Assembly: GCF_024741235.1 (NCBI RefSeq)
Contig: NZ_JANSKA010000001.1
Coordinates: forward strand, 473,133 to 537,132
Source: Tractidigestivibacter montrealensis
GTDB lineage: Bacteria; Actinomycetota; Coriobacteriia; Coriobacteriales; Atopobiaceae
Length of the DNA stretch: 64,000 bases
Reading direction: 5' to 3'
The notes below the pieces were generated by a model. The model made no database searches and had not been told where the DNA came from. It worked only from the letters and a program-made list of their open reading frames with translations. This document shows positions 60,750-64,000 of this stretch, piece after piece. Every line of letters starts with the position of its first letter. Position 1 is the first letter of the stretch. Position numbers and translations under genes: made by a program.

Positions 60750-61201
60750 GCGGCGCCGCCTCCCGCCTCGTCAGCCCGATGGTGCCCCAGGTCCTCCGGC
60801 CCAAAGCCCTCGGGGAGAAGGTCACGCAGCAGAAGCGAGCGGCGCTCCTCCGGGGAGCGGGCAACGATGATTATAAACGAGTCCGGGTCACAGAACTCGC
60901 GCATCACCTGGCGACACACGCCGCACGGTGTGCACCAATCCGAGACGGGTTGCCCCTCCGGGCCTCCCACAACGGCAATAGCCGAGAAGTGCCGCTGCCC
61001 CTCGTAGACCGCCTTGAAGAAGGCCGTGCGCTCGGCGCAGTTGCTTGGCGTGTATGCCGCGTTCTCGATGTTGCATCCCTGGTAGACGGTGCCGTCTTCC
61101 GCAAGAAGCGCCGCCCCAACGGCAAAGTGCGAGTAGGGCACATAGGCATGCTCGCGGGCTTCGAGTGCCCTTCCCACGAGCTGCTCGTCGGTTAGTTCCA
61201 T
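60746..61201 (-). CDS. cdd: Cytidine deaminase
   Basis: A 151-residue enzyme turning cytidine or deoxycytidine to uridine or deoxyuridine. Zinc ligands Cys55 (NCAE with catalytic Glu57), Cys93 and Cys96 (TPCGVC) are all present, as are VGAALLAEDG and GCNIENAAY. The last 15 residues are a glycine/alanine-rich tail. Its product feeds pdp, whose start overlaps the cdd stop. AGCCTCTGAAAAGAC-type weak site before the ATG. Confidence 0.95.
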   Translation of the reverse strand: MELTDEQLVGRALEAREHAYVPYSHFAVGAALLAEDGTVYQGCNIENAAYTPSNCAERTAFFKAVYEGQRHFSAIAVVGGPEGQPVSDWCTPCGVCRQVMREFCDPDSFIIIVARSPEERRSLLLRDLLPEGFGPEDLGHHRADEAGGGAA

Positions 61202-61230
61202 GTCTTTTCAGAGGCTCCTTATGCCGCTTG

Positions 61231-62154
61231 CTATCTGCTGCCCTTGATGTATGGCACACCGTCTGCCTTTGGCGCAACGGAGCGTCCCACAAAGAACACC
61301 AGGACGAGGACGGTCATCACGTACGGCAACATTGCCAGGATCTGCGTTGGCACCACAGAGCCGCCGCCCAGCATCACGGTAAGCGCCTGCGTGAAGCCAA
61401 AGAGCAGGCAGGCAAGGTAGGCGCCGTGTGGGGTCCACTTGCCAAAGATCACTGCCGCAAGGGCAATGAAGCCCTGACCGCTAATAGCCGTCTGGGTGTA
61501 CTGAGAGATGATGGCGAGCGTCATGGACGCGCCACCAAAGCCCGCGAGCACGCCAGAGAGAATCACGCAGACGTAGCGCGTGCGATAGACGTTGATGCCC
61601 AGGGTCTCGGAGGCCTCGGGGTGCTCGCCCACGGAGCGAACGCGAAGGCCCCACTTGGTCCGGTACAGAACAAACCACATGACCACGGCAGCGATAAGGC
61701 CGAGAAGCACCGTGACGTCGAGGTTGAGGCTCGAGAGCGGAGAGTCGCCAAAGCCCGAGGTGTCAACGAGCTTGGGCAGCGTGTTGACCACGGAAGACAT
61801 TGCCGCGCCATCAAACGTGCGGCGGCAGGCAAAGAGCGCGATGCCGGGGGCCAGCAGGTTGATTGCCACGCCAGAGATGGTCTGGTCGGCGTTGAAGGTA
61901 ACGGACGCCACCGCATGGAGCAGGGCAACCAGCCCGCCCGCCAAGCCCGCACAGAGAAGGCCAATCCAGGGGTTGCCCGAGACGTAGCTTCCCGCAACCC
62001 CGGCAAACGCGCCGACGTTCATCATGCCCTCGATGCCGATGTTCGTGACGCCGGAGCGCTCGGAGATAACGCCGCCGAGGGCGCCAAAGACAAGGGGCGT
62101 GGAGTACATGAGGGTAATGGAGAGGACGAGCACAAGATTATCGAGCATCGCCAT
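61231..62154 (-). CDS. ABC nucleoside transporter permease 2
   Basis: A 307-residue inner-membrane protein of the BPD_transp_2 family, starting MAMLDNLVLVLSITLMYSTP with GALGGVISERSGVTNIGIEGM, the mark of purine/pyrimidine-nucleoside permeases such as NupQ. About nine membrane segments. The ATG at 62154 follows AAGGGGGCTG and overlaps the 3' end of the first permease by 17 bases. It should pair with the product of 62138-63442 to form the channel. Confidence 0.9.
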   Translation of the reverse strand: MAMLDNLVLVLSITLMYSTPLVFGALGGVISERSGVTNIGIEGMMNVGAFAGVAGSYVSGNPWIGLLCAGLAGGLVALLHAVASVTFNADQTISGVAINLLAPGIALFACRRTFDGAAMSSVVNTLPKLVDTSGFGDSPLSSLNLDVTVLLGLIAAVVMWFVLYRTKWGLRVRSVGEHPEASETLGINVYRTRYVCVILSGVLAGFGGASMTLAIISQYTQTAISGQGFIALAAVIFGKWTPHGAYLACLLFGFTQALTVMLGGGSVVPTQILAMLPYVMTVLVLVFFVGRSVAPKADGVPYIKGSR

Positions 62155-63442
62155 CAGCCCCCTTCTTCTCGCTAGAGTCAGTAGGTTCGGCGACCTTCGA
62201 AGACGCCTCCGCCGGTGCCTTGGGGTCGGCCGCGTTCTCGGTCTTCTGGGAGCCGCTCTCCCCTGCAGGCGCGGCGGGAGTGGCCCCCACCTCGGCAGCA
62301 AGCTTGCACGCCTGCTCGGCGCGCTCGGCGCGAGAGCGCTGGATGTGCTCGGCGAGCATGGGAATCACGCCACCCAGGGCCATGCAGAACACGATGGTGC
62401 CAATCATGATGCTGATGATCTCGGACGGAGCGCCCATGGTCTGCTGCACCGTCTGGCCTCCGTAAATGAGGCCGGCAAAGAGCAGGGACGCCGGAATGCA
62501 CGCAACGGGCGAGCAGCCCGCAATGAACGCCACCGAGAGGCCGTTGAAGCCGTTGTTCTCGAACGCGGCGAGCGTAGAAATGCCGTGCGGCGAGATGCCG
62601 GTGATGTTGAGGGCGCCGGCAACGCCGCACAGGGCGCCGGAGATGACCATGCAGAGCACGATGTTCTTCTCGACGTTGATGCCGGCAAAGCGGGCGGCAT
62701 CCTTGTTGAGGCCAACGGCGCGCATCTCGTAGCCCATCTTGGTGCGCTTGAGCAGCCACCCGATGAATACAGCCGCCACCACGGCAACAACGATGCCAAC
62801 GTTGACGTCACAGCGCACAAGGACGTCGCGAAGCACGGGGAAGTTTACCAACGCCGCCTGGCCATCGTCAGAGAGCTTCCAGTTGGGGAGGATCATCGTG
62901 AACGCGGAGTCGTGCACCGCATAGGTCCCCGTGGTGTTGGGCTGGTGGAACACGTCGAGCGAGACCACGTAGTTGCAGAGGTAGAGGCTGATCCAGTTGA
63001 ACATGATGCTGGTGATGACCTCGTGGATGCCAAACTTTGCCTTGAGCCATCCAATGAGGGCGCCAGACAGCGCGCCCGCAATGGTGCCCGAGAGCACAAC
63101 GAGCGGAATCTCGAGAACGGCGGGGAGGTCGCAGGTGATGCCCACGATGGTCGCAGCGACGGTACCCAGGATGTACTGGCCCTCGGCGCCAATGTTGAAG
63201 AGGCCAACCTTGAAGGCAAAGGCAACGGCAATGCCGCAGAACAGAAGCGGCGTGGCCTTGATAATTACGTTGACTATGTAGCGAGGACGGCCGACCATGC
63301 CCGAGAAGAGCGCTGCAAACGAGGCACCCGGATCGTATCCTGCGCTGGCAAGAACGATTGCCGCGACCAGAAAGCCAATGAGAATGGCTATGATTGCCGA
63401 GGTGATGGGCTTCCTCAGCACCTTGATGACCGTGTTGTTCAC
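62138..63442 (-). CDS. ABC nucleoside transporter permease 1
   Basis: A 434-residue permease with PLLFCGIAVAFAFKVGLFNI and GAEGQYILGTVAATIVGI, typical of NupP-like proteins. About ten membrane segments occupy residues 10-365; the last 65 residues are a hydrophilic alanine/glutamate/lysine-rich tail, longer than usual. The GTG start at 63442 overlaps the ATPase stop (GTGA). It lies between the ATPase and permease 2 in the order expected for nucleoside importers with a BmpA-type binding protein. Confidence 0.9.
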   Translation of the reverse strand: MNNTVIKVLRKPITSAIIAILIGFLVAAIVLASAGYDPGASFAALFSGMVGRPRYIVNVIIKATPLLFCGIAVAFAFKVGLFNIGAEGQYILGTVAATIVGITCDLPAVLEIPLVVLSGTIAGALSGALIGWLKAKFGIHEVITSIMFNWISLYLCNYVVSLDVFHQPNTTGTYAVHDSAFTMILPNWKLSDDGQAALVNFPVLRDVLVRCDVNVGIVVAVVAAVFIGWLLKRTKMGYEMRAVGLNKDAARFAGINVEKNIVLCMVISGALCGVAGALNITGISPHGISTLAAFENNGFNGLSVAFIAGCSPVACIPASLLFAGLIYGGQTVQQTMGAPSEIISIMIGTIVFCMALGGVIPMLAEHIQRSRAERAEQACKLAAEVGATPAAPAGESGSQKTENAADPKAPAEASSKVAEPTDSSEKKGADGDAR

Positions 63443-64000
63443 TGCTTGCCACCCCCAGCCATAAGCAGGCCAACCTCTTCTTCGCTCACCGTTCCCTGCT
63501 TGAACGTGCCCACGATCTTTCCGTGGTGGATGACGGCAATCGTGTCCGCCACGTCCATGACCTCGTCAAGCTCGAGCGAGATAAGCAAAATTGCCGCGCC
63601 GCGATCGCGCTCGCGGATAAGCGCCTTATGGACAAACTCGATGGCGCCCACGTCGAGGCCGCGCGTAGGCTGCACGGCAACGAGAAGATCCGGCTCGCTC
63701 GAAACCTCGCGAGCAATGATGACCTTCTGCTGGTTGCCGCCGGAAAGCCCACCGGCAAGGCTGTCGACGCAATCGGCGGGGCGGATGTCGTACTCCTTGA
63801 TGAGGCCGTTGGTAAAGGAGCGGACCTTTCCATAGTCGAGTGTCGCGCCCTTGCCAAACGCCTCCTCCTGGTGCCTCTCGAGAATGACATTCTCGGCAAC
63901 GGTGAAGGGCAGCACCAGGCCAAAGCGCTGACGGTCCGCAGGGATGGTCGCCACCTTGTGGTCGAGCACGTTTCTGGGGACGGTGTTCTGGATTTCCTCG
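63439..64000 (-). CDS. ABC nucleoside transporter ATPase, C-terminal part
   Basis: The C-terminal 186 residues; the N-terminal half lies beyond the right edge. The second nucleotide-binding domain has the signature LSGGNQQKV, Walker B-like LLVAVQPTRGLDVGAIEFVH and the switch region LLISLELDEVMDVAD; the signature with NQQK is typical of sugar/nucleoside ABC ATPases with two fused domains. It powers the two permeases encoded downstream. The TGA stop overlaps the GTG of permease 1. Confidence 0.92.
   Translation of the reverse strand, partial: EEIQNTVPRNVLDHKVATIPADRQRFGLVLPFTVAENVILERHQEEAFGKGATLDYGKVRSFTNGLIKEYDIRPADCVDSLAGGLSGGNQQKVIIAREVSSEPDLLVAVQPTRGLDVGAIEFVHKALIRERDRGAAILLISLELDEVMDVADTIAVIHHGKIVGTFKQGTVSEEEVGLLMAGGGKQ

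Overview
This window is a high-GC chromosomal segment built almost entirely of core information-processing genes, nearly all read from the minus strand. The gene content, the zinc forms of S14, L24 and L33, an actinobacterial-style RpoC with a coiled-coil insertion, a 441-residue pyrimidine-nucleoside phosphorylase, the Veg protein and the abundance of GTG starts suggest an actinobacterium of the class Coriobacteriia, perhaps an Olsenella/Atopobium-like member of the Atopobiaceae. That placement is inference; no 16S rRNA gene is present.

Layout. 1-10.5 kb: an S10-spc ribosomal protein cluster (rplC to rpsE), interrupted between rplX and rplE by a zinc-ribbon membrane protein and a D-2-hydroxyacid dehydrogenase, with an intrinsic terminator after rplX and a new promoter before rplE. 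10.6-15 kb: a second zinc-ribbon membrane protein separates rplC from a str-type operon, rpsL-rpsG-fusA-rpsJ, that lacks tuf. 15-19.3 kb: glycerol dehydrogenase, a zinc/cadmium P-type ATPase and an SmtB/ArsR repressor. 19.4-28 kb: rpoB-rpoC, with RpoC carrying a helix-hairpin-helix module resembling the RNA polymerase alpha C-terminal domain. 28-34.4 kb: rplL, rplJ with an L10 leader, rplA, rplK, nusG, secE, tRNA-Trp, rpmG, tuf, then tRNA-Met, Thr, Tyr and Thr, an arrangement like thrU-tyrU-glyT-thrT-tufB of enterobacteria. 34.4-46.5 kb: yacP, rlmB, cysS, a secreted C39-like peptidase, ispF, ispD, disA, clpC and a lysyl-tRNA synthetase fused to an HD phosphohydrolase domain. 46.6-64 kb: greA, a TatA with a C-terminal zinc ribbon, a spermidine-synthase-like protein, a GH13 glycosidase, a Nudix hydrolase, a HAD phosphatase, an MGMT-like protein, tRNA-Pro, ispE, veg, an M24 peptidase, nagB, rdgB, rph, tRNA-Val, murE, and a nucleoside salvage operon (ABC transporter, cdd, pdp) cut by the window end.

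The order lysS-clpC-disA-ispD-ispF-cysS-rlmB-yacP-(secE-nusG)-rplKAJL-rpoBC-rpsLG-fusA-rpsJ-rplC follows the ancestral order seen in Bacillus subtilis, so the window is a preserved backbone with small local insertions. The least ordinary points are the LysRS-HD fusion, the RpoC C-terminal module, the zinc-ribbon TatA, a four-copy 31-bp palindrome of which three copies abut intrinsic terminators, and several isolated long inverted repeats in gene-free stretches. No phage, CRISPR array, transposase or rRNA gene was seen.
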